Shown one piece after another: positions 1 to 10,912 of a stretch of DNA of 64,000 bases. The translations under genes and the position numbers were made by a program. The notes beneath the pieces were generated by a model. It saw nothing but the letters and a program-made list of their open reading frames with translations. It did not search any database and had not been told where the DNA came from. This DNA comes from Corydoras sp. C115. Its lineage: Eukaryota > Chordata > Actinopteri > Siluriformes > Callichthyidae. Location of the stretch: the NCBI GenBank assembly GCA_019802505.1, contig JAFMOC010000589.1:322501-386500 (forward strand). Direction: 5' to 3'. The first letter of the stretch is position 1. Every line of letters starts with the position of its first letter.

Positions 1-166
1 ATTGACCTTGATCCATGTTTTTGGACTGTGGGAGGAAACCGGAGAACCCGGAGGAAACCCACGCAGACACGGGGAGAACATGGAAACTCTACCCAGATTG
101 GGATTTGAACCAGGAACCCCTAGCACTGAGAGGAGAACGTGCTAATCACTAAGCCATCGTGCCGCC
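1..166 (-). repeat. V-SINE, cut by window start
   Basis: Core and tRNA-like head only; the tail lies outside the window. Confidence 0.9.
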
Positions 167-357
167 CCGCAACAGTATGATAAACTTCCAGATGTTTACT
201 TATTAAATGTCGTCTATCAGCTTAGAATATGTTTTAAAAAATGGAGGCATTTATAGCTACTAAATATCCTCACTGAAATGGGACATCCAGTAAGCTTTTG
301 TAAAACTAAACTCAGTTTGGGAAAAAAAATTTGATTTCCAATGTGATCTAATATTGC

Positions 358-945
358 GTTGGGGATCCAGGTTCGAATTGGGATTTGGGTGGAAGCTCTC
401 CTCTTGTCCATGTGGCTTCCCTCTGGGTTCTCGGATTTCCTCCCATATTTCTAAAACATGGATCAAGGTAGGCGGCACGGTGACTTAGTGGTTAGCACGT
501 TCTCCTCTCAGCACTAAGGATTCCCGGTTCGAATCCCCATCTGGGTGGAGTTTCCATGTTCTCCCCGTGTCTGCGTGGGTTTCCTCCGGGTTCTCCGGTT
601 TCCTCCCACAGTCCAAAAACATGGATCAAGTCAATTGTATTCTCAAAATTGCCCCATATAGAGTGTGTCTGTGTGAGTGAGTGTGTGCCCAGTGATGGAT
701 TGGCGCCCTGTCCTGGGTCTATCTGCCCAGCGCCCGAGATGCGCTCCCCTGGATGGGCATGGGGAACCCCACCGCGACCCTAATAGAGGATAAAGCGGAA
801 GATAATGAATGAATGAATGGATCAAGGTAAATTAGCTGATCTAAATTGGCACTATCTAAACTATAGATAGTATCTGCTAACTGCCCAAAACATTCTCCCC
901 TGGAAAGGCTACCCTTTTTTTCGGATTATGCGGGAGATAATGGAT
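358..945 (+). repeat. old V-SINE split by a younger V-SINE
   Basis: The degenerate older copy lies at 358-470 and resumes at 830-945. A full younger copy occupies 471-819, flanked by the direct repeat GATCAAGGTA (461-470 and 820-829). Confidence 0.85.
471..819 (+). repeat. V-SINE, full length (type description)
   Basis: About 345 bp. tRNA-like head with perfect A box TGGCTTAGTGG-type (here TGACTTAGTGG) and B box GGTTCGAATCC, a V-SINE core beginning about 60 bp after the head, a family-specific 3' part and a tail of ATGA repeats. The core is the one shared by zebrafish DANA and other fish V/HE1 SINEs. The tRNA-like head supplies an internal RNA polymerase III promoter; mobility would depend on a partner LINE. 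Confidence 0.92.
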
Positions 946-1165
946 GAAAGGATTAGAAGAATTCAAAAATTCTTCTCATTTTTACCTGCTGAATAAAAAC
1001 ATTGTAATTCTGACAGAGTGGCATGATATGGAATTTGTTACCTTATGATAAAATAGTAAGTTTACTTTTAGAGTAATTTACTTTTAGACATTAGAGTAAA
1101 TGTCCAGATGCTATTTGTTTACAGCATCTACAGCATACACATTTAGCCTTGAATTCATCATATTT

Positions 1166-1235
<70 letters not shown>

Positions 1236-1544
1236 ATTCAGTCGTGTCTGACCTTTGGATACTGAGTTTTTATGAGGATTATATGAGGTTTATAAGGTCA
1301 CCAGGTCTGTTCTTGATTATTGTCTATGACTGATACAATCAGGGAGGCAATTAGTATCAACAATTAACACAACACCATCTTTAAAATGTGGGAGGTAAAT
1401 CAGGACACCCAGAGAATCCCACTCAGGCACAGGGAGGACATTCAGACTATACACAGGAAAGACCTTTTGTTTGTCGCAACTGAAAATAAAAATGTATTAA
1501 ATGTAAATGTATTACATTTTAATTATGTAAATAATCTAAATAAA
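946..1544. other. no gene seen; GT microsatellite
   Basis: AT-rich sequence with (GT)n at 1172-1233 and a decayed V-SINE core fragment at about 1386-1455 (minus). Confidence 0.6.
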
Positions 1545-1882
1545 GGTGGCTTAGTGGTTAGCACGTTCGCCTCTCAGCACTAGGGGTTCCCGGTTCGAAT
1601 CCCCATCTGGGTGGAGTTTCCTTGTTCTCCCCGTGTCCGCGTGGGTTTCCTCCGGGTTCTCCGGTTTCCTCCCACAGTCCAAAAACATGGATCAGGTCAA
1701 TTGAATTCTCCAAATTGCCCCATATAGAGAGTGTCTATTTAAGTGAGTGTGTGCCCAGCGATAGATTGGCGCCCTGTCCTGGGTGTATCTGCCCAGCGCC
1801 CAAAACGTTCTCCCCTAGATGGGCATGGGGAACCCCCCCGTGACCCTAATAGAGGATAAAGCGGAAGATGATGGATGGATGG
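1545..1882 (+). repeat. V-SINE, lacks first head bases
   Basis: Flanked by imperfect direct repeats AATCTAAATAAA and AATCTGAACAAA. Confidence 0.88.
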
Positions 1883-1889
1883 AATCTGA

Positions 1890-2095
1890 ACAAACCCATT
1901 CCATTCCAGGTTCCACCAAGTACTATGGGTTGTCAAGGCATCTAACCCCAACTGCTCCCCAGATGCTGTATACAGGGTTGCCCAACGCTCCGTGCTCACT
2001 TTGCTCAGTGTGTGTATATGTGTGTATTTCACTGCATGGATGGGTTAAAGGTGGAGGAAATATTCCTCTGTGTGTAAAATACAGTAGGCAAAATA
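1890..2095 (+). repeat. fragment of another fish SINE
   Basis: Contains the CTAACCCCAACTGCTCCCC and GGATGGGTTAAA blocks typical of a common fish SINE 3' part. Confidence 0.6.
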
Positions 2096-2861
2096 CAGTA
2101 GATTATTTTATTACTTTATTTAACCAGAACTACTTTTGGGTCCAACCTTTCTGCTCTGCTGTATTGGGAGTCTTCAGTTATGCTTATAGCACATCGGCAA
2201 GTACAGGCACAGTTACATTTACAACACAGCCACTTATCTGTGTGAATACTTGTCCAAACAGCAGGTATATCTCTAACCTCACCCAGCATTTAATGGGTGA
2301 AAGGTAGTGGAATCCCAATATTTACATCAGATTTGGAAAGGAGCTGGATCAACCGCCTTAGAAATGAAATCTAGAACCTTCCACTGTCTCAGTTTTGTTT
2401 TACTGAAAACGCCAGTATGACCTAACACTTTCTTATCTAGGCATGACGTGTCATTTAACGTTTACTTTGCTTCCTCATAGTTTTTATTTTCGTCTCTGAA
2501 ATTTATTTATTTATTTCTTTAGTTAATACATTTGTGGATTTCGTTTATTTTATTTAAAATAATTATACATGAAATCACTGAAATTTTATTTTAGTGTTAA
2601 AAATTGATTTGTTGAATTATCATAACGTATTATAATGGTTGACGGTCTCTTATCTTTGAACGGAAGGAACCTGTTTCACAACAGTTTGTTAAAGGCAGGT
2701 ATTTGATGCTTCCACACACGCTGTTCTCTGAGTCAGGGCTAAATATAAAAATGTACACATTCTCACGTGCAGCAGAAAAAACACTGACGAAAAAAACGCC
2801 GGTTGATTATCACTTTGAACATTAAAAAGCTAGGAATTATACTTCTTTCTTTTGAATTACT
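2096..2861. other. no feature recognised
   Basis: AT-rich unique sequence; no convincing exon, RNA gene or repeat. Confidence 0.5.
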
Positions 2862-2873
2862 TGAATAAATTAT

Positions 2874-3205
2874 TCATTCATTCATTCTCTTCCGCTTTAT
2901 CCTCTATTAGGGTCGCGGGGGGGTTCCCCATGTCCCATCCAGGTGAGAACATTTCGGGTGCTGGGCAGACGCCAATCCATCACTGGACACACACTCACAC
3001 ACACAGACACACTCTATATGGGGCAATTTGGAGAACTCAATTGACTTGATCCATGTTTTTGGACTGTGAGAGGAAACTGGAGAACCCGGAGGAAACCCAT
3101 GCGGACACGGGGAGAACATGGAAACTCCACCCAGATGGGGATTCGAACCAGGAATCCCTAGCGCTGAGAGGAGAACATGCTAACCACTAAGCCATCGTGC
3201 CGCCC
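2874..3205 (-). repeat. V-SINE with perfect 12-bp TSD
   Basis: TGAATAAATTAT at 2862-2873 is repeated at 3206-3217, so this is a young, intact insertion. Confidence 0.92.
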
Positions 3206-3246
3206 TGAATAAATTATATTCCAAAAAATTATTTTAAATTAATTAT

Positions 3247-3252
<6 letters not shown>

Positions 3253-3329
<77 letters not shown>
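3253..3329. repeat. (TA)n microsatellite
   Basis: About 76 bp of uninterrupted TA directly before a V-SINE. Confidence 0.95.
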
Positions 3330-3332
<3 letters not shown>

Positions 3333-3337
3333 CTACA

Positions 3338-3680
3338 CAGTGGTTTAGTGGTTAGCACGTTCTCCTCTCAGCACTAGGGATTCCCGGTTCGAATCCCCAT
3401 CTGGGTGGAGTTTCCATGTTCTCCCCGTGTCTGCGTGGGTTTCCTCCGGGTTCTCCGGTTTCCTCCCACAGTCCAAAAACATGGATCAAGTCAATTGAGT
3501 TCTCCAAATTGCCCCATATAGAGTGTGTCTGTGTGAGTGAGTGTGTGCTCAGTGATAGATTGGCGCCCTGTTCTGGGTGTATCTGCCCAGCGCCCGAGAC
3601 GTTCTCCCCTGGATGGGCATGGGGAACCCCCCCGCGACCCTAATATAGAAAAAAGTGGAATATAATGAATGAATGAATAA
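3338..3680 (+). repeat. V-SINE
   Basis: Near full length; starts at the A box and abuts the TA run. Confidence 0.9.
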
Positions 3681-3689
3681 ATATTATTT

Positions 3690-5184
3690 TTCTCTCTCAT
3701 GATATCGTGCCAAAGATTGTTTTTTTGTCGTGATCCCAAGATAAAAACATTTCATTTATTATCTCAAGATCACAAATAGCACTTATCATTGTCCTTACTT
3801 TGAACATCTTTCACATTTTTGGAGACACAAGTCTGAAAAAGACGACAATAACACAAACCCGGGGCCGACAATTACAAAGCATTTTAATTTTACCTGTTGA
3901 CGCGTGTTCATCATTATTATATGAGTCATTAATTTCATCCATCATTAAGACTAATCACCGTACGAGACTGTGTGACACTGACTGGAGTTTAAGAACAAGT
4001 TCTAGCATTTGCTTCTCTTTCCATTTGTAGTTATGGCCCTTTGCTAGTCCACGCTGACTGATGGCATAAGGCTTTGTGGGCGTGCGTGTATTTGATTTAG
4101 TTAGTTTGTTCTAGCATTAAGTTCAAGTCGATTACACATCAGCCAATATGAGTCATGATATTTCGTTTTATTTAGGTTTGCGAACCAACCAGTGGGTCTG
4201 AATGAAAATGTTTAAACAGATGGATCTGTGAAACCCGGTAGGAAGGTTATAACAGCTTATGACTCAGTGATTTACTGCAGCACGCAGGAAGTGCATTGTG
4301 AGATTTTATGAACATTATCCACCCATTTTATCTGATTATACACAACAGTGTCGCTTGCAGTGCTGAAGCTTATTCCTGGACATTCCTGGAAACCCGGACA
4401 GGTTACCAATCCATCACAGGACAGACACTTCGAAACACATTCATCCATGCATTTACACATAAGGGCAATTAAGAGTTGCTCTACTGTAAAAAAAAAAAAC
4501 ACCCTAGGGAAAAATTTTATCCAAAGTCACTTACAAGTATCCCAACATGGTTGGGGTAAGAACACAGGGTAGATAAATACACCTGCGCCAATGATATCTA
4601 TTACTACAATATCACACGTGCTGTAGTTCTATATAATTATAATGTAGGATGTACAAACCAAACATAGTTCTGTTTTATTGGTTTCATAATTACAACGATA
4701 AGCCTGACAATTACTACAGATCTGCTCATCTTTTATTTTCACAATGCACGATCAATTATAATGAAATTGAAAGTAACAATCCTTAACACCCCTAAGATCT
4801 AGTACCTTCAAATTAAGGGGTGCACCCCCTAGTGACATACAAGACAATTGCAAAGGGGGAGCAGAAACAATGAGGGAAAAAAAATTGCGTATATATGTAT
4901 ATGTATATATCAAAAAATAGCAATTTATTATTTTATTTTTATAACAATGAATAATTAAAATTTATATACACTCAAAATGAATACAAATGGCTCAAAATTT
5001 AGAAATATTTGTTTTGGGTGGAAAGCTATAATAATATGTACTAAATAAACGAGAAGCGTTTTATATGCGCAATTTTGTTTTGTTTTGGTAAAAGTCTGGA
5101 CAAATGTAATGATGACATTTTTATACATAAATTTTAGACATTTATACATTTTTAGACATTTGATGTAAATGAGATGGGAATTGG
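3690..5184. other. no gene seen; SINE tail remnants
   Basis: AT-rich. Decayed V-SINE-like bases at about 4370-4480 and an L2-type SINE tail (TTTATCCAAAGTCACTTAC) at about 4518-4575. No exon. Confidence 0.5.
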
Positions 5185-5997
5185 ATGAGAACATTTCGGG
5201 CGCTGGGCAGATACACCCAAGACAGGGTGGCAATCCATCGCTGGACACACACTGACTCATACAAACACACTCTATATGGGGCAATTTGGAGAAATCAATT
5301 GACCTTGATCCATGTTTTTGGACTGTGGGAGGAGTACCCCATGCCCATCCAGGGGAGAACGTTTCGGGCGCTGGGCAGATACACCCAGGACAGGGTGGCA
5401 ATCCATCGCTGGACACACACTCACTCACACAAACACACTCTATATGGGGCAATTTGGAGAAATCAATTGACCTTGATCCATGTTTTTGGACTGTGGGAGG
5501 AAACCGGAGAACCCGGAGGAAACCCATGCGGACATGGGGACACTTTAAACATCCATCCATTATCTTCTGCTTTATCCTCCATTAGGGTCGCGGGGGGGGG
5601 GGGGGGGTGTTCCCCATGCCCATCCAGGGGAGAACGTTTCGGGCGCTGGGCAGATACACCCAGGACAGGGAGCCAATCTATATGGGGCAATTTGGAGAAC
5701 TCAATAGACCTTGATCCATGTTTTTGGACTGTGGGAGGAAACCGGAGAACCTGGAGGAAACCCATGCGGACACTTTAAACATCCATCCATTATCTTCTGC
5801 TTGATCCTTTACTAGGGTCGCGGGGGGGGGGGGTCCTCCTGCCCATCCAGGGGAGAACGTTTCGGGCGCTGGGCAGGTACAATCCATCGCTGGGCACACA
5901 CTCACTCACACAGACACACTCTATATGGGGCAATTTGGAGAACTCAATTGACCTTGATCCATGTTTTTGGACCCCACGCGGACACGGGGACACTTTA
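5185..5997 (-). repeat. tandem cluster of headless V-SINE pieces
   Basis: Four truncated copies in a row (about 5185-5332, 5333-5545, 5549-5778, 5779-5997), none with the tRNA head. Three share the unusual junction GGACACTTTAAACA. Two carry poly-G runs of 16 (5592-5607) and 12 (5822-5833). Confidence 0.88.
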
Positions 5998-6034
5998 AAC
6001 AGGTGTACAGGAATAAAAAGGTTAGTTTGCATAC

Positions 6035-6101
6035 CGTCCTGGGTTTGGGAGGCAGTCTGTTGTAATGCCAGCAGCAGGACGGTGAGAACCTGCACGCGCA
6101 T
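6035..6101 (-). CDS. first coding exon with signal peptide, gene unknown
   Basis: ATG at 6101-6099 opens MRVQVLTVLLLALQQTASQ then TQD and stops at a donor (G/gtatgc) in phase 1. Basic N-terminus, a hydrophobic VLTVLLLAL core and a polar Ala-Ser-Gln region look like a cleavable signal peptide. A phase-1 intron directly after a signal peptide is common in secreted and Ig-type membrane proteins. It sits at the edge of a CpG-rich block that would be its 5' UTR and promoter. No following exon was found between 1 and 6034, so the gene either leaves the window or this is a relic. Confidence 0.5.
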
Positions 6102-6300
6102 CTCGTGAGACGCAGGTCCCCGCGGCGCGCGCCTCCAATCACGCGCTTCACTCCAGGTGCCGCGCGCGCGTCTCCCAGCTTTAAGAGAAAGTTGTTCTCA
6201 GGTTTGTTCAAACTTTGTTTCGAGTTGTACCGAGACGTCGTGCTGTCAGGGACACTCAGGTGAGACACTATCCTCAGCTCGGGTTCTCTGGGTTCTCCGG
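6102..6300 (-). promoter_or_regulatory. CpG-rich promoter/5' UTR region
   Basis: The only clearly CpG-dense non-repeat block of the left half, with clustered GCGCGC at 6120-6170 and an inverted CCAAT at about 6134-6139. Lies directly upstream of the signal-peptide ATG on the minus strand. A plus-strand donor-like CAG/gtgaga at about 6258 leaves room for a divergent transcript. Confidence 0.45.
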
Positions 6301-6461
6301 TTGGTGGCGTGTTAATGATAATCCAATTACGCGGCCGCCTTTTGATTGCGACGATAATTAAGGAGCGAACTCTCCAAACAGATCATAATTCAAAAGCAAA
6401 AGAAGAGCTTTCCTAAAAGAGGAGCTGTTACGGTGATGGAGCGGTTCATGAACCGAGGAGC

Positions 6462-6500
<39 letters not shown>

Positions 6501-6570
6501 CAACGAAGTGACGGACTGAGCGCCGCGCTCATTAACCACTCCTCTCCCCTGGAAAGAACCGCGCCGCACG
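6301..6570. other. unique sequence with GA microsatellite
   Basis: No exon recognised. Contains a (GA)n run at 6465-6499 and moderate GC. On the minus strand it separates the CCAAT minisatellite from the CpG-rich block. Confidence 0.6.
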
Positions 6571-7652
6571 CGCTCAGATCCACCAATCAGCGGGGCGCAC
6601 TGCACAGAGCGCTCAGATCCACCAATCAGCGGGGCGCACTGCACAGAGCGCTCAGATCCACCAATCAGCGGGGCGCATTGCACAGAGCGCTCAGATCCAC
6701 CAATCATTGCACAGAGCGCTCAGATCCACCAATCATTGCACAGAGCGCTCAGATCCACCAATCATTGCACAGAGCGCTCAGATCCACCAATCATTGCACA
6801 GAGCGCTCAGATCCACCAATCATTGCACAGAGCGCTCAGATCCACCAATCATTGCACAGAGCGCTCAGATCCACCAATCATTGCACAGAGCTCTCAGATC
6901 CACCAATCATTGCACAGAGTGCTCAGATCCACCAATCATTGCACAGAGCGCTCAGATCCACCAATCATTGCACAGAGCGCTCAGATCCACCAATCAGTGC
7001 ACAGAGCTCTCAGATCCACCAATCATTGCACAGAGTGCTCAGATCCACCAATCAGCGGGGCGCACTGCACAGAGCGCTCAGCTCCACCAATCATTGCACA
7101 GAGCGCTCAGATCCACCAATCATTGCACAGAGCGCTCAGATCCACCAATCATTGCACAGAGCGCTCAGATCCACCAATCATTGCACAGAGCGCTTAGATC
7201 CACCAATCAGCGGGGCGCACTGCACAGAGCGCTCAGCTCCACCAATCATTGCACAGAGCGCTCCTGAGCCACCAATCATTGCACAGAGCGCTCAGATCCA
7301 CCAATCATTGCACAGAGCGCTCAGATCCACCAATCATTGGACAGAGCGCTCCTGATCCACCAATCATTGCACAGAGCGCCCAGATTCACCAATCATTGGA
7401 CAGAGCACTCCTGATCCACCAATCATTGCACAGAGCGCTCAGATCCACCAATCATTGCACAGAGCGCTCCTGAGCCACCAATCATTGCACAGAGCGCTCC
7501 TGAGCCACCAATCATTGCACAGAGCACTCCTGATCCACCAATAATTGCACAGAGCGCCCAGATCCACCAATCATTGCACAGAGCGCTCCTGAGCCACCAA
7601 TCATTGCACAGAGCGCTCCTGATCCACCAATCAGCAGAAGGCATTGCACAGC
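6571..7652 (+). repeat. 29-bp CCAAT-box minisatellite, about 35 units
   Basis: Units of mainly 29 bp, each with CCACCAATCATTGCACAGAG followed by CGCTCAGAT. The first copies and two internal ones (about 7047 and 7202) have a longer form with CAGCGGGGCGCACTG. Later copies replace CAGAT with CCTGA. Because 29 is not a multiple of 3 and the unit has no stop, all three plus frames stay open; these are not genes. Confidence 0.95.
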
Positions 7653-7726
7653 GCACATCTGATGAAGAGACTGCAGCTGAATAAGAGGTACAGACTGATT
7701 CTGTTCAGAATTCAGACTGAAATGTG

Positions 7727-9014
7727 AGCACAGCATCAGCACAGCATCAGCACAGCATCAGCACAGCATCAGCATCAGCACAGCATCAGCACAGCATTAG
7801 CACAGCATCAGCACAGCATCAGCATCAGCACAGCATCAGCACAGCATCAGCACAGCATCAGCATCAGCACAGCATCAGCACAGCATCAGCACAGCACAGC
7901 ATCAGCACAGCATCAGCACAGCATCAGCACAGCATCAGCACAGCACAGCATCAGCATCAGCACAGCATCAGCACAGCATCAGCACAGCATCAGCACAGCA
8001 TCAGCATCAGCACAGCATCAGCACAGCATCAGCACAGCATCAGCATCAGCACAGCATCAGCACAGCATCAGCATCAGCACAGCATCAGCACAGCATTAGC
8101 ACAGCATCAGCACAGCATCAGCATCAGCACAGCATCAGCACAGCATCAGCACAGCATCAGCATCAGCACAGCATCAGCACAGCATCAGCACAGCACAGCA
8201 TCAGCACAGCATCAGCACAGCATCAGCACAGCATCAGCACAGCACAGCATCAGCATCAGCACAGCATCAGCACAGCATCAGCACAGCATCAGCATCAGCA
8301 TCAGCAATCAGCATCAGCACAGCATCAGCACAGCATCAGCACCAGCACAGCACAGCATCAGCACAGCATCAGCACAGCATCAGCACAGCACAGCATCAGC
8401 ACAGCACAGCATCAGCACAGCATCAGCACGGCATCAGCACAGCACAGCATCAGCACAGCACAGCATCAGCACAGCATCAGCACAGCATCAGCATCAGCAC
8501 AGCATCAGCACAGCACAGCATCAGCACAGCATTAGCACAGCATCAGCACAGCATCAGCACAGCACAGCATCAGCACAGCACAGCATCAGCACAGCATCAG
8601 CACAGCATCAGCACAGCACAGCATCAGCACAGCACAGCATCAGCACAGCATCAGCACAGCACAGCATCAGCACAGCATCAGCACAGCATCAGCACAGCAC
8701 AGCATCAGCACAGCACAGCATCAGCACAGCATCAGCACAGCACAGCATCAGCACAGCATCAGCACGGCATCAGCACGGCATCAGCACGGCATCAGCACGG
8801 CATCAGCACGGCACAGCATCAGCACAGCATCAGCACAGCACAGCATCAGCACAGCATCAGCACAGCACAGCATCAGCACAGCATCAGCACGGCATCAGCA
8901 CGGCATCAGCACGGCATCAGCACGGCACAGCATCAGCACAGCATCAGCACAGCACAGCATCAGCACGGCATCAGCACGGCATCAGCACGGCATCAGCACA
9001 GCATCAGCACAGCC
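7727..9014 (+). repeat. AGCAC/AGCATC satellite, about 1.3 kb
   Basis: The array is an irregular string of a 5-mer (AGCAC) and a 6-mer (AGCATC), often alternating to give an 11-bp unit. Blocks with an AGCACGGC variant appear at about 8760-8815 and 8885-8995. The 433-codon open frame through it (period 11 residues, STASAQHQHSI) is a by-product of stop-free repeats. Confidence 0.93.
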
Positions 9015-9019
9015 TGGAG

Positions 9020-9185
9020 CAATGAGGGGTAAGGGTCCTGCACAAAGACCCTTCAGTGGACCTGGGATTTGAACTCACAACCTTCAGAGAAAGAGCCCAA
9101 CATTTACATTTACATTTACATTTACATTTAGTTATTCAGCTGACGCTTTTATCCAAAGAGACTTACAAATGAGAACATGAAACGT
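9020..9185 (-). repeat. tRNA SINE with L2-type tail, fragment
   Basis: Head-side piece (9020-9090), then TTTACA repeats and the GACGCTTTTATCCAAAGAGA tail. Borders the AGCAC satellite. Confidence 0.75.
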
Positions 9186-9189
9186 CAGA

Positions 9190-9672
9190 AGTTATGAAGA
9201 AAACCAGATACACTGTAGAATCAAACCTGATTGTTATTTGATGCTGCGCCCCCCCCACACCTTTTTTTCGGTAGTTAAGATGACAATGACACCCAAAACA
9301 CTGAGCTACCACTTCCTATTAACAAACCATTAGTGATGAACGTGTTAGTCAAGTCATTAATATTGATATTAATGTAATATTATGCAATAATATTTCATAA
9401 TGCAATACAATAACACGGATCTCTCTCTCTCTATTAAGGTCATTTTGTAACTGCAGTTTTAAAACAAGCTAAATATATTTTTTAAAACCCCTATATCGTG
9501 TTAAATGACTATCCTATTTCTCATTTGATTCAATAATGATAAAGAACAAACTTTTTTAGTTAATTAATTGAACAATTGAACAATTGTGCAAATCTGCAGC
9601 TTAAGCGGATAACGGGAAGTGGGTGAAATAGCATTTGCAAACTTTTTATCACACACACTAATATAGGGGCGG

Positions 9673-9675
<3 letters not shown>
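9190..9675. other. no feature recognised
   Basis: AT-rich unique sequence; nothing supported. Confidence 0.5.

Positions 9676-9728
<53 letters not shown>
9676..9728. repeat. (TAA)n microsatellite
   Basis: About 53 bp of TAA repeats directly before a V-SINE; short TAA runs recur at 10075-10097 between two SINEs. Confidence 0.93.
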
Positions 9729-10074
9729 GGCGGCATGGTGGCTTAGTGGTTAGCACGTTCGCCTCTCAGCGCTAGGGATTCCCGGTTCGAATCCCCATCT
9801 GGGTGGAGCTTCCATGTTCTCCCCGTGTCTGCGTGGGTTTCCTCCGGGTTCTCCGGTTTCCTCCCACAGTCCAAAAACATGTATCAAGTCAATTGAATTC
9901 TCAAAATTGCCCCATATAGAGTGTGTTTGAGTGAGTGTGTGCCCAGCGATAGATTGGCGCCCTGTCCTGGGTCTATCTGCCCAGCGCCCGAGACGTTCTC
10001 CCCTGGATGGGCATGGGGAACCCCACCGCGACCCTAATAGAGGATAAAAGCGGGAGATAATGAATGAATGAATG
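9729..10074 (+). repeat. V-SINE, full length
   Basis: Complete head, core and ATGA tail, facing the next copy. Confidence 0.92.
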
Positions 10075-10098
10075 AATAATAATAATAATAATAATAAT

Positions 10099-10433
10099 TC
10101 ATTCATTCATTATCTTCTACTTTATCCTATATTAGGGTCGTGGGGGGGTTCCCCATGCCCATCCAGGGGAGAACGTTTCGGGCGCTGGGCAGATAGACCC
10201 AGGACAGGGCACCAATCTATCTTTGGGCACACACTCACTCACACAGACACACTCTATATGGGGCAATTTGGAGAATTCAATTGACTTGATCCATGTTTTT
10301 GGACTGTGGGAGGAAAACGGAGAACCCGGAGGAAACCCACGCGGACACGGGGAGAATATGGAAACTCCACCCAGATGGGGATTCGAACCGGGAATCCCTA
10401 GTGCTGAGAGGAGAACGTGCTAACCACTAAGCC
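10099..10433 (-). repeat. V-SINE, inverted partner of previous copy
   Basis: Tail-to-tail with 9729-10074, separated only by TAA repeats. Confidence 0.92.
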
Positions 10434-10734
10434 TCCAGGATTAACCCCAAACCTATGACTGCCCTGTACTTTATTTGGGTAAATCAGGTACCAATGGGGT
10501 GGTGAATCATTCTTAGCAATGCAATAACTTTGAAGTGGTGGTGGCGTGTCAGTATGTGTTGTGCTGGTGCGCCCTTGTTAGACAAATCTAATTTAGTGTA
10601 TCACTTTGCAGATGTGAGACAGTAGCTCATATGTTACGCAGGAGTTTTATCTATAACATCAAAAAAACCTATCAATATATCTATTTGAATATACAAATGT
10701 AAGTATAATAAAATCAAATCAAATAAGAATGTTG

Positions 10735-10912
10735 GGTGGCATGGTCAGCGGTGGGGATCCAGGTTTGAATCCTGAACTGGGTGGTGTTTCCATGTTCTCC
10801 TTGTTTCTGCATGGGCTTCCTTTTACAGTCTAAAAAACATGGGTGCTTTAAATTGCCCCTTTATAGTGTGTGTGTCTGTGTGAGTGAGTGTGTGCCCAGC
10901 AATGGATTGGTG
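10735..10912 (+). repeat. decayed V-SINE
   Basis: Head and core recognisable with many changes; the 3' part is missing. Confidence 0.7.

Noticed and set aside
556..783. Recurring ~75-residue frame ([20 protein letters not shown]...) and its antisense partners
   Set aside because: It appears wherever a V-SINE core occurs, in both strands and in broken copies; it is a shadow of the repeat.
6678..7473. Long open frames in all three plus frames (His/Ser/Arg-rich peptides of 150-225 residues)
   Set aside because: The 29-bp unit has no stop in any plus frame, so the frames are a property of the repeat; no promoter, splice site or homologue supports a gene.
6571..7652. CRISPR-like regular 29-bp repeats
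   Set aside because: Units are directly adjacent without unique spacers, and the DNA is vertebrate.
7724..9025. 433-codon open frame (STASAQHQHSI repeats)
   Set aside because: Simple satellite without plus-strand stops; ends at the array border.
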